Positions 25,798-35,751 of a stretch of DNA of 64,000 nucleotides are shown here, piece after piece. Source of the stretch: JAIOZK01 sp964468645. Its GTDB lineage: Bacteria > Bacteroidota > Bacteroidia > Bacteroidales > JAIOZK01. The notes below the pieces were generated by a model, which saw only the letters and a program-made list of their open reading frames with translations, did not search any database and was not told the origin of the DNA. The translations under genes were made by a program, and so were the position numbers. How positions within the stretch are numbered: the first letter of the stretch is position 1; each line of letters starts with the position of its first letter. Location of the stretch: assembly GCA_964468645.1 (NCBI GenBank), contig CAYXUU010000020.1, forward strand, positions 27,352 through 91,351, read 5' to 3'.

Positions 25798-27480
25798 TTA
25801 CCCAACAATAATTTTGTAATTATACATAAAATCACCAGTCTCAATACAGCAAATATAAATACCCGGTACCAATGATTGAATATTCATAACATACGGAACA
25901 TTTCCACCATCATGGAATATCTGTTCTTGCATGATCCTCTTACCGACAATATTATATACCACGACCTGATAATAATCTGATGGAGCTTCCGGAAGTTTTA
26001 AATGAAGTTGATCCTTACAAGGATTTGGAAAAACAAAAATTTCATGATGCCATTTCTCTTCTTCAATCTCCAGTAAAAAGCTCAATGCACTTTCCAATTG
26101 AACATCCTCACCATTTTCCCATTGTCTTCTTATATTTTCAACTGTTAACGGAATCCTTACATCCAACGATACGCCTCCATGCATAGTTGAATCGGACTCC
26201 AGGAGAATTTTAAGATCCTGGTCAAGGGATATTGCCTGTGGAAAGGTAATGATCAATCCTCCGGGCATATAAACAGGTCCGAAGTCAACTATGCCATAGG
26301 CCCCGTTTGTACCCCAGGATGAAATGACATGTGCATTACTCAATTTCTGGAACATCATGGCCATTCCTTCACCACTACTGATGCAGTTCGGGTCGGTCAG
26401 GACAACAATTTCTCCTGTGTATTGAGGTGTTAATGGCTCTACATACAGGCTAAAAATAATTTCATAATTGTCATCGTAAGTACCGGTTATATGCTCATAA
26501 AATTCTGAAGTATTATAAAAAAACCCGAGCAATGCGGTTGCCAGCAGATCATTACCGCCCAGGTTGAACCTCAGGTCAACAACCAGCTTATTAATATCAT
26601 TGACATTGAAATATTCAATGGCCTGGGCGGCAAGGATAAATATATCACTTTCCATGACTTCCTGCAGTGTCATTCCATCCGAGTCTTCTGATGTTATCCT
26701 GAGATACCCCACCTCGTTAGGTAAAATCTTATAAATTACCATCGAATCGAGTATGGACATCGGTACTGTATTCAGAAATCCCATGATGTATAGCATTGAC
26801 TGGTCATCTTCGGCATGAAGTGATATGGTCTCTTCCTTTCCCGATAAACTGCTCAGGAAAGTAACGGAAGCGTTCTTTCCAATTTTATCACGTGTTAACA
26901 TAAGGTAACGGCTTAGAATCCGTCCCTCGAGGGTTCCGTAATTCCTGTTGTAGTTATTGTATTCTGTGTTCGGGACCGAATCAATATGTATTCCGTTCCA
27001 CATAAGGATCTTATCCTCTGTTCTCAAACCTGCCGCATACGCAGCACCTGATTGTGGAACCAGGGTGGCAATGATCTCTCCGTTATCTGCCGGGATCATA
27101 TTGAAACCATAACTCCCCTGCATATACTCCTTCTTGAACGAGTTAATATTTCCAACAAGATTGATATGACCATCAGGTATCTCATAAAGATATGTATACA
27201 GGTTTTTGATGAAATCAGCAGTATCTCCTGTATTCATAGCCTCCTGAATCTGTGGTCTTATTTTTGCAAGCTTCTCCGGCCACTTCACAGCTTTCCACTC
27301 AGTATAAGGATATCTTAAGCTCATACATGCATGCAAAGAATCGAATGCACTGACCCAGTCTAATGAGCTGTAATCAAATACAGTGGTATCGGTTCTGGTT
27401 TTAAACAAGTTATCAAATTGAGCCCGGGTATTAGTTGCAACAGCAAGAAATACCAGTAGAAGTAAAGCTAAGTTTCTCAT
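25798..27480 (-). CDS. Secreted S41-family peptidase with T9SS type A sorting domain
   Basis: I place the start at 27480, which gives MRNLALLLLVFLAVATNTRA as a clean signal peptide. The 560-residue protein has an N-terminal helical region, a PDZ-like domain (GLRTEDKILMWNGIHI), and an S41 tail-specific protease core: YLRITSEDSDGMTL, KLVVDLRFNLGGNDLLATAL and the nucleophile region NCISSGEGMAMMFQKL, where Ser in SSGEG is expected to be catalytic. The C-terminus is a T9SS type A domain: VFPNPCKDQLHLKLPE, VYNIVGKRIMQEQ and LVPGIYICCIETG. It follows a serine hydrolase lipoprotein on the same strand. The same two gene types recur at 48084-50774, so the pair is duplicated. It is likely a surface or secreted protease; the substrate is unknown. 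Confidence 0.9.
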   Translation of the reverse strand: MRNLALLLLVFLAVATNTRAQFDNLFKTRTDTTVFDYSSLDWVSAFDSLHACMSLRYPYTEWKAVKWPEKLAKIRPQIQEAMNTGDTADFIKNLYTYLYEIPDGHINLVGNINSFKKEYMQGSYGFNMIPADNGEIIATLVPQSGAAYAAGLRTEDKILMWNGIHIDSVPNTEYNNYNRNYGTLEGRILSRYLMLTRDKIGKNASVTFLSSLSGKEETISLHAEDDQSMLYIMGFLNTVPMSILDSMVIYKILPNEVGYLRITSEDSDGMTLQEVMESDIFILAAQAIEYFNVNDINKLVVDLRFNLGGNDLLATALLGFFYNTSEFYEHITGTYDDNYEIIFSLYVEPLTPQYTGEIVVLTDPNCISSGEGMAMMFQKLSNAHVISSWGTNGAYGIVDFGPVYMPGGLIITFPQAISLDQDLKILLESDSTMHGGVSLDVRIPLTVENIRRQWENGEDVQLESALSFLLEIEEEKWHHEIFVFPNPCKDQLHLKLPEAPSDYYQVVVYNIVGKRIMQEQIFHDGGNVPYVMNIQSLVPGIYICCIETGDFMYNYKIIVG

Positions 27481-27671
27481 AATGTATAAATTGTGGGATT
27501 TTTCAAACATGGATTAGAGAAATATATTTTAGTTGTTCTCATCGTCTTTATCACATCCCCAGAGGAATGGAATAGACACATCCCTTGTTGCTGCTGTGCT
27601 TTTTAATAAAAAATCTCTTCCTTTCACAATATATCATTTATTTTTAACTATTTCTCAAACAGATTGACAAA

Positions 27672-28799
27672 TCACCATTGAACATAATCAGGAAATAGTT
27701 CTTTGGTAAGTTTAATAAAGAACGAATATGATTTGCTGTGATCGTTCAGGTCGAGGCGATTTACATTAATGATTATCGTTGCGTCCAATTCCGGCATATA
27801 GTACATCTCGGTTGAGAATCCGAAAATAGTCCCGTTATGCCCCCAGAAACCACCAAAATTCAATATTCCCATACCGTAGCCCATCCAGGGAGGAGCCCCC
27901 TCAAAAGGTAAAAACTGTAATTGCTGCTGATGCAACGAATCTGAAATAAGGTCTCCGTTATACAGAGCTTTTACGTAAGTTTTCAGGTCATAAATATCGG
28001 AGATGATACCACCTGAAGCATTGGGTATTGCAGGATTGAGAATAGTCATATCATCGAAAACATGCGTTTCGGTATTCCAGCTATACCCGTGGTAATTCCC
28101 CGGCAGGTTATTGTCTGTAGGATAATATGTGTTATTCATTCCAAGCGGTTTGAATATATACTCGTTGTATTCATGCTGCAGTGAGTTTCCTGAAATTCGT
28201 GTAATAATATCTCCCAACATGATGTAATTGGTATTATTATATCTTACGATCCCACCGGGGGCATAAAAGCTTGCACTGTCGGCCGCGCATATTTGAATTT
28301 CTTCTTCAATACTTAGCTGCAGTAGTGGGTCTTCATACCATTGTTCCAGGAAGGCATGGTTTGCAAAGTCAGCCATTCCGCTTTGCATATGAAGCAGGTT
28401 TTTGAGTGTTATATTCTCAGCATTGGGGAAATCCGGGTAATACTTCGAAATGGGATCATGGATATCCAGTAATCCCTGGTCATGCATCTGCAGTATCCTG
28501 ATCCCGGTAAATGTTTTGGTATTACTTGCTATCCTGAACAGGTCAGTAGTTTCAACTAATCTTCCCTCCTGCATATTGGCAACCCCTGTTGCACTTACAA
28601 ATTCTCCACGCCCGGGTACCCAGATCCCGATAATGGTGGCATAAATGGTGTCGCGCTGCATGATGCTATCAATGATAAACTCAAGATGATCAATGGTCTC
28701 CACAGGGAAACCTGCTGAGGGTTCATTATTATCATCATCTTTCTTACATGATGATAAGATTATGAAAACAGAAATGAGGAGGATAATTGTTTTGTTCAT
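27672..28799 (-). CDS. Serine hydrolase (beta-lactamase/D-Ala-D-Ala carboxypeptidase-like) lipoprotein
   Basis: A 375-residue lipoprotein (lipobox ILSSCKKDDD). Motifs of the class C beta-lactamase/DD-peptidase fold are complete: SNTKTFTG (Ser-x-x-Lys), YNNTNYIMLGDII (YxN) and WGHNGTIFGFSTEMYY (HxG). Other conserved blocks are NITLKNLLHMQSGM and PGNYHGYSWN. Bacteroidota encode many such lipoproteins acting as esterases, D-aminopeptidases or carboxypeptidases; the substrate here is unknown. It is followed by the S41 protease gene after a 190-base gap. A truncated paralogue lies at 48084-49070, again beside an S41 gene. Confidence 0.9.
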   Translation of the reverse strand: MNKTIILLISVFIILSSCKKDDDNNEPSAGFPVETIDHLEFIIDSIMQRDTIYATIIGIWVPGRGEFVSATGVANMQEGRLVETTDLFRIASNTKTFTGIRILQMHDQGLLDIHDPISKYYPDFPNAENITLKNLLHMQSGMADFANHAFLEQWYEDPLLQLSIEEEIQICAADSASFYAPGGIVRYNNTNYIMLGDIITRISGNSLQHEYNEYIFKPLGMNNTYYPTDNNLPGNYHGYSWNTETHVFDDMTILNPAIPNASGGIISDIYDLKTYVKALYNGDLISDSLHQQQLQFLPFEGAPPWMGYGMGILNFGGFWGHNGTIFGFSTEMYYMPELDATIIINVNRLDLNDHSKSYSFFIKLTKELFPDYVQW

Positions 28800-28857
28800 A
28801 TCAACAAATTATTTAGTTACTTCAAAATTAGCACATTTATACTCAAGTTCAATTGAC

Positions 28858-29021
28858 TTAGGCATTATTACGAAATAACTTGACCATTCAGGCTTGTTCT
28901 TTTGCGCGCTAACTGTGTTAAAAAGCCTCGCCATAGCCACTGCTATGCCTGCGTTTTTTGCCTTGTTATCGCACAAAATAACTTCGCTTGCTTTGTCCAA
29001 CTTATTTCGTAATAATGCCTT
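28858..29021. mobile_element. MITE-like element with 24-28-base terminal inverted repeats
   Basis: A segment of about 164 bases bounded by near-identical inverted ends: left TTAGGCATTATTACGAAATA..., right ...TATTTCGTAATAATGCCTTA. The arms match at about 24 of 28 positions. The interior encodes no transposase. Within it, AACTGTGTTAAAAAGCCTCG and GCTATGCCTGCG form further dyads. The target-site duplication is not obvious. It lies between the serine hydrolase promoter and a zinc-ribbon gene, and could influence expression of either. Confidence 0.7.
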
Positions 29022-29234
29022 ATGTTAAATATTAGCAGGACATCTATCATATATTTAAATTGACACCCTTTGAATAAACTAGTCCAGGATGTATCTTACT
29101 GGTCAGTCGGGATGGCAATCCAAAAATATGCGCTCTCTGTAAATCCTTCAGAGATCCAACTCCAGAAATAGCACATGTATCCTGAAGAAAAGGCAGTGGA
29201 TCCAACAGTATCACTGGCATTACAATGATTTCTT

Positions 29235-29642
29235 TCAATGCCACAAAATGAACCACTCGGGATCAATATACTTGCTCATTTTTTCTCCATAGGATGTGAT
29301 CTTCGTATCATCATGCACCTGGAAGGAAGATCTTTCACCATACACCCTGGAGAAAACGATCGTTGATTTCCGGCCATTGTGATCGATATGTGTTATCCCA
29401 GCCAGGTTCTCACCCTTTTCAATGTCGAGGTTTTCCATGCAGACAGGACAATAGAATTTCACCATGTCACCAATAGCGATATCCAAAGAATCACTGATCT
29501 CACAGGTATAATTTCCTATTTCTTCATGCAACAAAACAAGCCCCTTGTTGTCAATGTCTTTGAAGTTTCTTACTGCAAGGATCACATTTCCTTTAATATT
29601 CAGAACAACCTTGCAAAATGGGCATAAATATTTTGCTTTCAT
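29235..29642 (-). CDS. Small zinc-ribbon-like protein
   Basis: A 135-residue protein without a signal peptide. Two CxxC pairs are visible, Cys7/Cys10 (YLCPFCKVVL) and Cys65/Cys68 (FYCPVCMENL), which could bind one zinc. Between them are strands such as ILAVRNFKDIDNKGLVLL, and after them ITHIDHNGRKSTIVFSRVYG. The end (YGEKMSKYIDPEWFILWH) is charged and aromatic. I do not recognise a named family; the layout resembles the small Bacteroidota proteins with a C-terminal YG...YIDPEWF block. A short frame that overlaps its 3' end (29047-29256) is doubtful and is not called. Confidence 0.6.
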   Translation of the reverse strand: MKAKYLCPFCKVVLNIKGNVILAVRNFKDIDNKGLVLLHEEIGNYTCEISDSLDIAIGDMVKFYCPVCMENLDIEKGENLAGITHIDHNGRKSTIVFSRVYGERSSFQVHDDTKITSYGEKMSKYIDPEWFILWH

Positions 29643-29897
29643 CTCTTTGAATTTTCTATAAATTTACGAAAAACCTTGCAAATATCAAAACATTATTCCC
29701 GGATAATTATACCAGCTTAAATGGGCTCACACACAACATTACATCAACTGATATATGTGTGTTATTTAGCTCCTGGCAACGATCTGTTAATTCCAAATCA
29801 CTTTTGTCAACGAAATTAATCAGAGCAAGGAGATTCCTGGTGTAGCCGAGAAATCTCCAATTTTTATCACAGACAGTCGTGATATGGAATTTCTCCC

Positions 29898-32447
29898 CTA
29901 TTCATTTTCCAGCCTTTCAATCCTTTCGATCAATTCCTTATTCTGCCTCTGTAAGATAGTGATCATTTCCTGTTGTTCCTGCACAGCTTTTACCAGTGGA
30001 ACTACAAATTCAGCATAGCGTAATCCATAATGATCCTGATCATTATTTGCTTTATCCACACCACTGAAATCATAATCCAGTTCATTTGCTGCTTTTTCAA
30101 CATCCTGGGCGATGAAACCACTGCGTTTCATACTGGCAGCTTCTTCAGTTATTGCAGGGGAGCATACTTCCGATTCTGATGACAATCTTAAAAAACTATT
30201 TAACTTCCTAATATCAATATTGTACGTTACCGGTTCAAGCCTCAAAATAAAATCAAGACCGGGAACATCATACTGTATATTTTTCTTAAACCGCAAATCA
30301 GATAGATTTGTCCAGCTCTGATATCCTCCAATGCTTGTCACCGAACTATTACCAATGCGTACCTGGTTACTGTCTGAAACCACAGCATAATTCCCGATGG
30401 CTGTGGTATTGGCCAGTAATGGTTTACCTGATGCAGGCCCGGCCCAGTTACCCACTGCAGTATTGCTGCTTCCTCCAGTATTGTGATACATACAATTGGG
30501 GCCAATAGCGACATTGGCATCGGCGCTATCGTTGCTGTACAGCGCATTTACGCCCATGGCAACATTATAGGAACCTTTTGTATTTGAATGCATTACCGTA
30601 TTTCCAACTGCTGTGTTTTGAACACCACTGGTGATGTTGGTTAATGCTTTTGTACCCACACCAACATTATACGATCCTGTCCTATTGTTATACAAAGCCT
30701 TGTATCCTATCATAGTATTCTCATTTCCGTTAAATTGCCAATAACCAGTTTCTGCTCCCAAAGCTGTATTATACTGCCCGGTGGTATCCCAAACCATTGT
30801 ATATGCACCGACCGCAGTATTATAACTCCCGGTCTTATGCCCTTCCAATGCATAGAATCCTACAGCCGTATTCCACGAACCAGTTGTATTACGGAATAAG
30901 GCATCGCTTCCAACAGCAGTATTTCTCGAACCATTGGTATTATATCTTAGAGAATAACTACCTACTCCGGTATTATATTCTGACTTGTTATCATACAATG
31001 AATAACTACCCAATGCAGTATTTTCGTTACCACTTGTATTCCCTCTTAAGGCATTAATTCCCAAAGCCGTATTTCGAGAACCATCATTGTTGTAATACAT
31101 TGCATTATAACCCATGGCAGTATTACTACCACCATAACCATTATTTTTCAAAGCACAGAATCCTATTGCATTATTACTGGAAGCACCGATACCATCAGAT
31201 AACGTAAATAATGCTGAATCTCCAATTGCAACAAAACCATGGCCTCTTTTCAAAGATGTTAAGGCCACTGATCCTATGGCAACATTGGAATATGCCCCTG
31301 TATCCGCTTTAAGAGCTTCATTGCCAATGGCAATATTGTTATAGCCGGAAAGATTACTGATCATGGTTTGATGGCCAATAGAGATATTTGAGGAACCTGT
31401 CCTGTTTGAAAAAAGTGAAGAATCTCCAATAGCTATGTTACAACTGCCGTTCTCAGCTAAGGCCATTGCTCTGGAACCTATCGCAATGTTTTTAGTGCTT
31501 ACTTCAGTAAATGATAAAGCAGAATCTCCAATAGCTATGAGGTCGTTACTTGTGGTAGAACTATATAATGACTTGGTACCAATAGCAATATTTCTGTTTC
31601 CCTGGCTATAATACAACGCAGCAAATCCAATAGAAACGTTATGGTTACCTTTTTGACCATAATGCATTGAATTGCTTCCTATAGCAATATTATAACTGCC
31701 GGTAAAATTATATCGCTTCGCTGCATAACCCAGGACTGTATTTTCTTTCCCAGTAGTGTTTTCATACAGGCTCGCAGAACCTATTGCACAATTGAAATAA
31801 CCCGACTTATTTTTATGCATACTCATATAACCTATCGCTACATTATTATACCCACCCGTATCATATCTTAAAACATCTGCGCCTATGCCAACATTACTCC
31901 ACTTATTTAATAAAGGAGCTGTTTTATAACCAATATATGTGTTGTAAGAATTTCCAGAAGTATCTGACTTACCTGCTGATTCCCCCAGACATACAGAATA
32001 GCCGGTATTCATTGGTTCCAGGGTTTGTTTTGATATTTTTAATTTTTCAGTACCCTGAACATAAAACCTGATGGTATCTTCATCCGACATCTTTTCAACA
32101 GTTACATACGTATCTCCGTCCGAATCAACTATCTGAGAATAGTGATCATCTGATGTTATCATTTTTGTCCATCTGGCTGCTGTGGTATCATAGAAGAAAA
32201 AACTCATTTCTTCGTGGTTGAATACCAGCAATCCGTGTGCTGGAGATGAGATAGTGCCCATCTGTGTGGTAGTTATACTTGGGATCAATAATCCTTTTGT
32301 GACACTTTTTACATGTAGCATGGCTGAGGAATCTGCATTACTGCCATCTTCATTAATAGCAACCTGTGCAAATAATCCAATCGCATTAATTATCAGGAGG
32401 AAGACGACCAGAACAAAGAATGTGATCTTAATGGTTTTTGTTTTCAT
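29898..32447 (-). CDS. Tail-fibre-like surface protein: N-terminal cassette, YadA-head repeats, S74 chaperone domain
   Basis: I place the start at 32447, giving MKTKTIKITFFVLVVFLLII as signal peptide. The 849-residue protein begins with the shared cassette (QVAINEDGSNADSSAMLHVK, KGLLIPSITT, FFFYDTTAARWTK). The centre (about residues 130-640) is a long array of YadA-head-like repeats of about 20-23 residues, with the core NTAxGxxALYxNTTGSxN. The C-terminus (about 690-790) is an intramolecular chaperone (peptidase S74) domain: LSDLRFKKNIQYDVPGLDFI, GFIAQDVEKAANELDY and HYGLRYAEFVVPLVKAVQEQ, ending in a coiled coil. In phage tail spikes this domain folds the trimer and cuts itself off at the Ser in LSD with help from the Lys. 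Trimeric fibre assembly on the surface is inferred. Paralogues are at 36894 and 59009. Confidence 0.88.
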   Translation of the reverse strand: MKTKTIKITFFVLVVFLLIINAIGLFAQVAINEDGSNADSSAMLHVKSVTKGLLIPSITTTQMGTISSPAHGLLVFNHEEMSFFFYDTTAARWTKMITSDDHYSQIVDSDGDTYVTVEKMSDEDTIRFYVQGTEKLKISKQTLEPMNTGYSVCLGESAGKSDTSGNSYNTYIGYKTAPLLNKWSNVGIGADVLRYDTGGYNNVAIGYMSMHKNKSGYFNCAIGSASLYENTTGKENTVLGYAAKRYNFTGSYNIAIGSNSMHYGQKGNHNVSIGFAALYYSQGNRNIAIGTKSLYSSTTSNDLIAIGDSALSFTEVSTKNIAIGSRAMALAENGSCNIAIGDSSLFSNRTGSSNISIGHQTMISNLSGYNNIAIGNEALKADTGAYSNVAIGSVALTSLKRGHGFVAIGDSALFTLSDGIGASSNNAIGFCALKNNGYGGSNTAMGYNAMYYNNDGSRNTALGINALRGNTSGNENTALGSYSLYDNKSEYNTGVGSYSLRYNTNGSRNTAVGSDALFRNTTGSWNTAVGFYALEGHKTGSYNTAVGAYTMVWDTTGQYNTALGAETGYWQFNGNENTMIGYKALYNNRTGSYNVGVGTKALTNITSGVQNTAVGNTVMHSNTKGSYNVAMGVNALYSNDSADANVAIGPNCMYHNTGGSSNTAVGNWAGPASGKPLLANTTAIGNYAVVSDSNQVRIGNSSVTSIGGYQSWTNLSDLRFKKNIQYDVPGLDFILRLEPVTYNIDIRKLNSFLRLSSESEVCSPAITEEAASMKRSGFIAQDVEKAANELDYDFSGVDKANNDQDHYGLRYAEFVVPLVKAVQEQQEMITILQRQNKELIERIERLENE

Positions 32448-32516
32448 CGGATTTTGATTTTGGGGTAACATGATTATAAAATTAATACCATAATGGAGCT
32501 TATGCAAGAATTTCAT

Positions 32517-32685
32517 GGTGGCAATGGGTATGCGTGCAATTAAATACAGGTATTGAAAAGGTATGCATTCGATATCTATTATAACTGTATTGCGCTGTTT
32601 TACTGCGCCTTATAATTATTACCCGGGTAATCTTAACATATACTGCCTAAGCTGCCCGGTTAGCACTGATCAGGATGCATTTTGG
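32517..32685. other. Intergenic region upstream of decayed propeller gene
   Basis: AT-rich spacer between the divergent tail-fibre gene and the decayed locus. Nothing recognisable apart from a GCGCTGTTTTACTGCGCC inverted motif near 32591-32609. Confidence 0.25.
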
Positions 32686-33130
32686 TTATATTCGTACTAC
32701 ATGGATTTCAACAGGATTGCATGGGTCATTGGATGCCTACTTATCCTGATTCCAAAATCCTATACAATGATTTGCGGGATGGAAAATTCGTATCTATCAT
32801 CCTTGATATCAATACAAAAGAAGAGCGCATCATACCCTATCCTATCAGCGCACTTTCGCATGATGGAAAATGGATGGTAAACGAATCATACCCCAATCCA
32901 CCGGCAAAGTATGGTTTGTTTTTGATGAATATGGAAACCAGGCCTGTATTCCGTTGGGCACATTTTGAGAAGCGAAACATGCCCATTATGGTGAAGCTCG
33001 TTGTGACTTACACCCAAGATGGAGCCCAGATGGTACAATGATCACCATTAACTCCGCCGATACCGGATCAAGGCAGGTCTATTTGATTGAATTTGAATTG
33101 TTGAAGATTCAAATTAAGCAATTATTGATA
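32686..33130 (+). pseudogene. Decayed oligogalacturonate-lyase-like beta-propeller gene
   Basis: Two frames hold consecutive parts of a TolB/oligogalacturonate-lyase-like propeller. The first (to about 33000) reads QQDCMGHWMPTYPDSKILYN, DLRDGKFVSIILDINTKEER, IPYPISALSHDGKWMVNESY and PPAKYGLFLMN. The second continues with CDLHPRWSPDGTMITINSAD and TGSRQVYLIEFEL, the usual HPxWSPDG ending block. There is no signal peptide or start in place, and a frameshift lies around 33000-33010. The full gene would be about 400 codons. It is probably the broken remnant of a secreted or periplasmic glycan-processing protein. Confidence 0.6.
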
Positions 33131-33155
33131 TCCTCAATAATAGAAATGCTGCTAA

Positions 33156-34439
33156 ATACCTGAGCCAGAATTTGTTAAAAGGAACTTTACGATTGATTTG
33201 TCAGAATCCCATGATGAAGAGGATGATATTTCAAGACTGCTTTTCCGCCTGGATTGGGAGCATGACGGAACATGGGATACGGATTGGATTTCTGGCATTA
33301 CACATGTCCGCAAATATGAGGCGGAAGGTGAATATACAGTCAGGGTTGAAGTAAAAGACACTGAGGGCATGACCCATAATCTCACCCAAAACCTGACAGT
33401 GACAAACAGCCATCATATGGTACCATCCAATTCCCCATTCAGATACAATGTTGGTATCAATTACGAAACTGCAACTGTTGGCAGAAATAACAGAATTGTA
33501 TCAAAGGACCTGGATACCATCACAAAATATTTCAGGCTTATCAGGACTTATCATGCTGCAGCCGTAGGGACCACAGAGATCATCATTGATCCCTTTCAGG
33601 GGGAATTGATAAAATACATCGTAGATCATCAGGAATTGGAGCTTGAGCTGGTTATGGGAACCAATAATAGCGCTTTGGCCGCAGGGGGATATGGACATCC
33701 ATGGGGCCCCGGTCTCATGACAAGCAAAGCCTATACGGATAAATGGCTTCAAATGCTGATTGAAACTTTTGGTTCCAAAGCGAATCTTAAAAAACATCTT
33801 AAAGCGATCCTGCTTGGAAATGAAGTTGACGCCAACGGCCCCCCGCCCGGCAATGAGTACTATTCAACTTATTATACCCAGTGGGTACCGGAGGCATTTA
33901 AAAATCTAAAAGCATCCCTGACCGAAGCTTCCCTGGATGAGATCCCGGTATCGACCACCATTGCCAATTATAATCCTGTTCACCCCGAGGCAAATATCAG
34001 GGCCGATTCCATTACAGCACATATAACAAGGAACTGGAATCCATTATGGAACATTGGAATCCCTTTTGTGTTGTTCAACCAGTATACAGGAAATTATGGA
34101 AAGAGTACTGATTTCGGCCCCGTTATCAAATACTTTGAATCACTTCATACACACTTTAACAGCAAACCAGATGTTTATGTTGGGGAAACAGGATTTTCAG
34201 CCGAATATGGTCTTGCCAATGAAGCCAGTGTGATCAAACAAATTTTTGACTGGCCGCAAAGTCAGTATTCATTGAACAAGCTGACCGTTCCATTATTTGT
34301 ATTCATGGCATACGACCATCCCGAAAAATCCGTTGGGCAGCAAAAAATGGGGATCTTTCAGGACGATAGTAATAACAAACCAGTCGGTTTGAAAAAGAAC
34401 ATAAAAGTCCCTGAATGGGTAAGCCAGCCAAAAAATTAA
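33156..34439 (+). pseudogene. Truncated PKD + GH17-like glycosidase, no start codon in place
   Basis: The frame is open from just after a TAA at 33153-33155, but no good start exists; a TTG at 33198 is the first possible initiator and lies inside a domain. Residues from EPEFVKRNFTIDLSESHDEE to NLTQNLTVTN form a PKD-like domain (LDWEHDGTWDTDWISG, HVRKYEAEGEYTVRVEV). The rest is a TIM-barrel glycosidase of the GH17 type: FRLIRTYHAA, an acid/base candidate in LKAILLGNEVDANG, and a nucleophile candidate in VYVGETGFSAEYG. GH17 enzymes act on beta-1,3-glucans. The N-terminal signal and earlier domains are missing, and it follows the decayed propeller directly, so a deletion probably removed the joint region. 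The catalytic domain itself looks intact. Confidence 0.6.
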
Positions 34440-34590
34440 CTTGCTTTCTTTGTTGGATTATAAACCATTGGAAAACTTTAGATTATAAAATAGGCTATGC
34501 CTTTATTAATGCGGCGGACATCCTTAAACCGCTAAGCACCTTGAAGGGGCGCTAAGCGGATCACTAGTCCATGGGCGCTATGCAGTTAGC

Positions 34591-35751
34591 CTAAAACCTG
34601 AACCCGGCAGAGAATCCGGGCCAGATCCTGACCTGGGTTTTATCGTTTCCATTCAAGGGGGTAACTTTCCAGTATGGTTGAAAATCGGGGCCGAGTCGTT
34701 TCGATTTATCCGTTGATACCGAAACATTAATCGCGGGCGCCAGATATACAGAAACCCTGTTGCCCAGTTCCTTACCAAAGGCTATCTTAAACTGTGTCAG
34801 TAGATTTAATCGGTCAACACGCAGCAAATCCTTTACCCTGGAATCATTGATCCATAAAACCTGGTGTACCGTTAACTCCAGGTTAAGCAAAAAGCTTTTG
34901 CCAAGATCCATTTCTGATCCAAAACCTCCACCAAAGCTATATCTGTTTTTGTCTTTGATAAGCTTACTGAAAGAATAAATGTTGTAGAAATACCTGGTGC
35001 CAAGTTTAAAGGAAACCTGACCAAAAGCATAATCTGTTGTTGAAATTTCAAACCGGTTGTAACCATTCTTTTTAACAATATTGATAAAACCGATCGGGAT
35101 ACCATCTATAGTGTCACAGATATTAATAAAGCCTGCCAGCTGAACACCTTTTACATTTTTCGCAATATTGACAAAACCGGCAACCTGAAGTCCTTTAACT
35201 TCCCTGGCAACATTCAGGAATCCTGCTGCCTGTACACTGATATTTCCCTCTGGTGCGATGTTTGTAAAACCTGCAATCTGAACCGATTTATCCGATACGC
35301 CTGTCAGGTTCATTAAACCAGAAATAAATAAACCCGATGTGCTGTCGGGATATATATTCGTAAACCCGGCAAAAGAAACGCCTTTAAAATTCGTATTTGT
35401 GATATTGGTAAATCCGGCACCCTGCAATCCGGAAGAAGAATATTCCTTCCGGCTACCACCTGTAAGATTCATAAATCCACTGAATTGTACACCCTGCATA
35501 AAATACCGGTTGATATTTACCAGTGAACCAAGTTCAACACCATCTGTTCCAGCCGAAATCCCTACCAGAAGATTCAAGGAAAAGTTATTGACCGTATTTC
35601 CGAAATTTGTCCAGTTGGTTGATAAAGGAGGAAATAGAAAAGTGAGTTGAAAGGGCACCCTTCGATACGGATCCTGAATCGTATCGCTGGCGTAAGACAT
35701 TGAGTGACACAGAAGGCCTGTAATTAAAAGAATTGTAAATATTTGTTTCAT
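34591..35751 (-). CDS. LA_2272-type surface repeat protein
   Basis: A 386-residue exported protein (signal peptide MKQIFTILLITGLLCHSMSYA). The centre (about 85-230) consists of 21-24-residue repeats with the core GVQxAGFxNIxxxVKG: QIAGFTNIAPEGNISVQAAG, LQVAGFVNIAKNVKGVQLAG, IPIGFINIVKKNGYN. These match the repeats of the LA_2272 surface repeat family described for Leptospira and found in Bacteroidota. The C-terminal part (about 240-386) looks like an outer-membrane beta barrel, with alternating strands and a final aromatic (AGFRF). It probably sits in the outer membrane; function unknown. It is transcribed toward the GH17-like remnant. Confidence 0.8.
   Translation of the reverse strand: MKQIFTILLITGLLCHSMSYASDTIQDPYRRVPFQLTFLFPPLSTNWTNFGNTVNNFSLNLLVGISAGTDGVELGSLVNINRYFMQGVQFSGFMNLTGGSRKEYSSSGLQGAGFTNITNTNFKGVSFAGFTNIYPDSTSGLFISGLMNLTGVSDKSVQIAGFTNIAPEGNISVQAAGFLNVAREVKGLQVAGFVNIAKNVKGVQLAGFINICDTIDGIPIGFINIVKKNGYNRFEISTTDYAFGQVSFKLGTRYFYNIYSFSKLIKDKNRYSFGGGFGSEMDLGKSFLLNLELTVHQVLWINDSRVKDLLRVDRLNLLTQFKIAFGKELGNRVSVYLAPAINVSVSTDKSKRLGPDFQPYWKVTPLNGNDKTQVRIWPGFSAGFRF

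Noticed and set aside
28809..29000. A 63-residue frame over the MITE-like element
   Set aside because: It spans an inverted end and the element interior. Its composition follows the repeat and no start context is present.
29047..29256. Minus-strand 69-residue frame downstream of the zinc-ribbon gene
   Set aside because: It has a GTG start inside the end of the upstream gene, no recognisable family and no independent support, so it is left out of the gene list.
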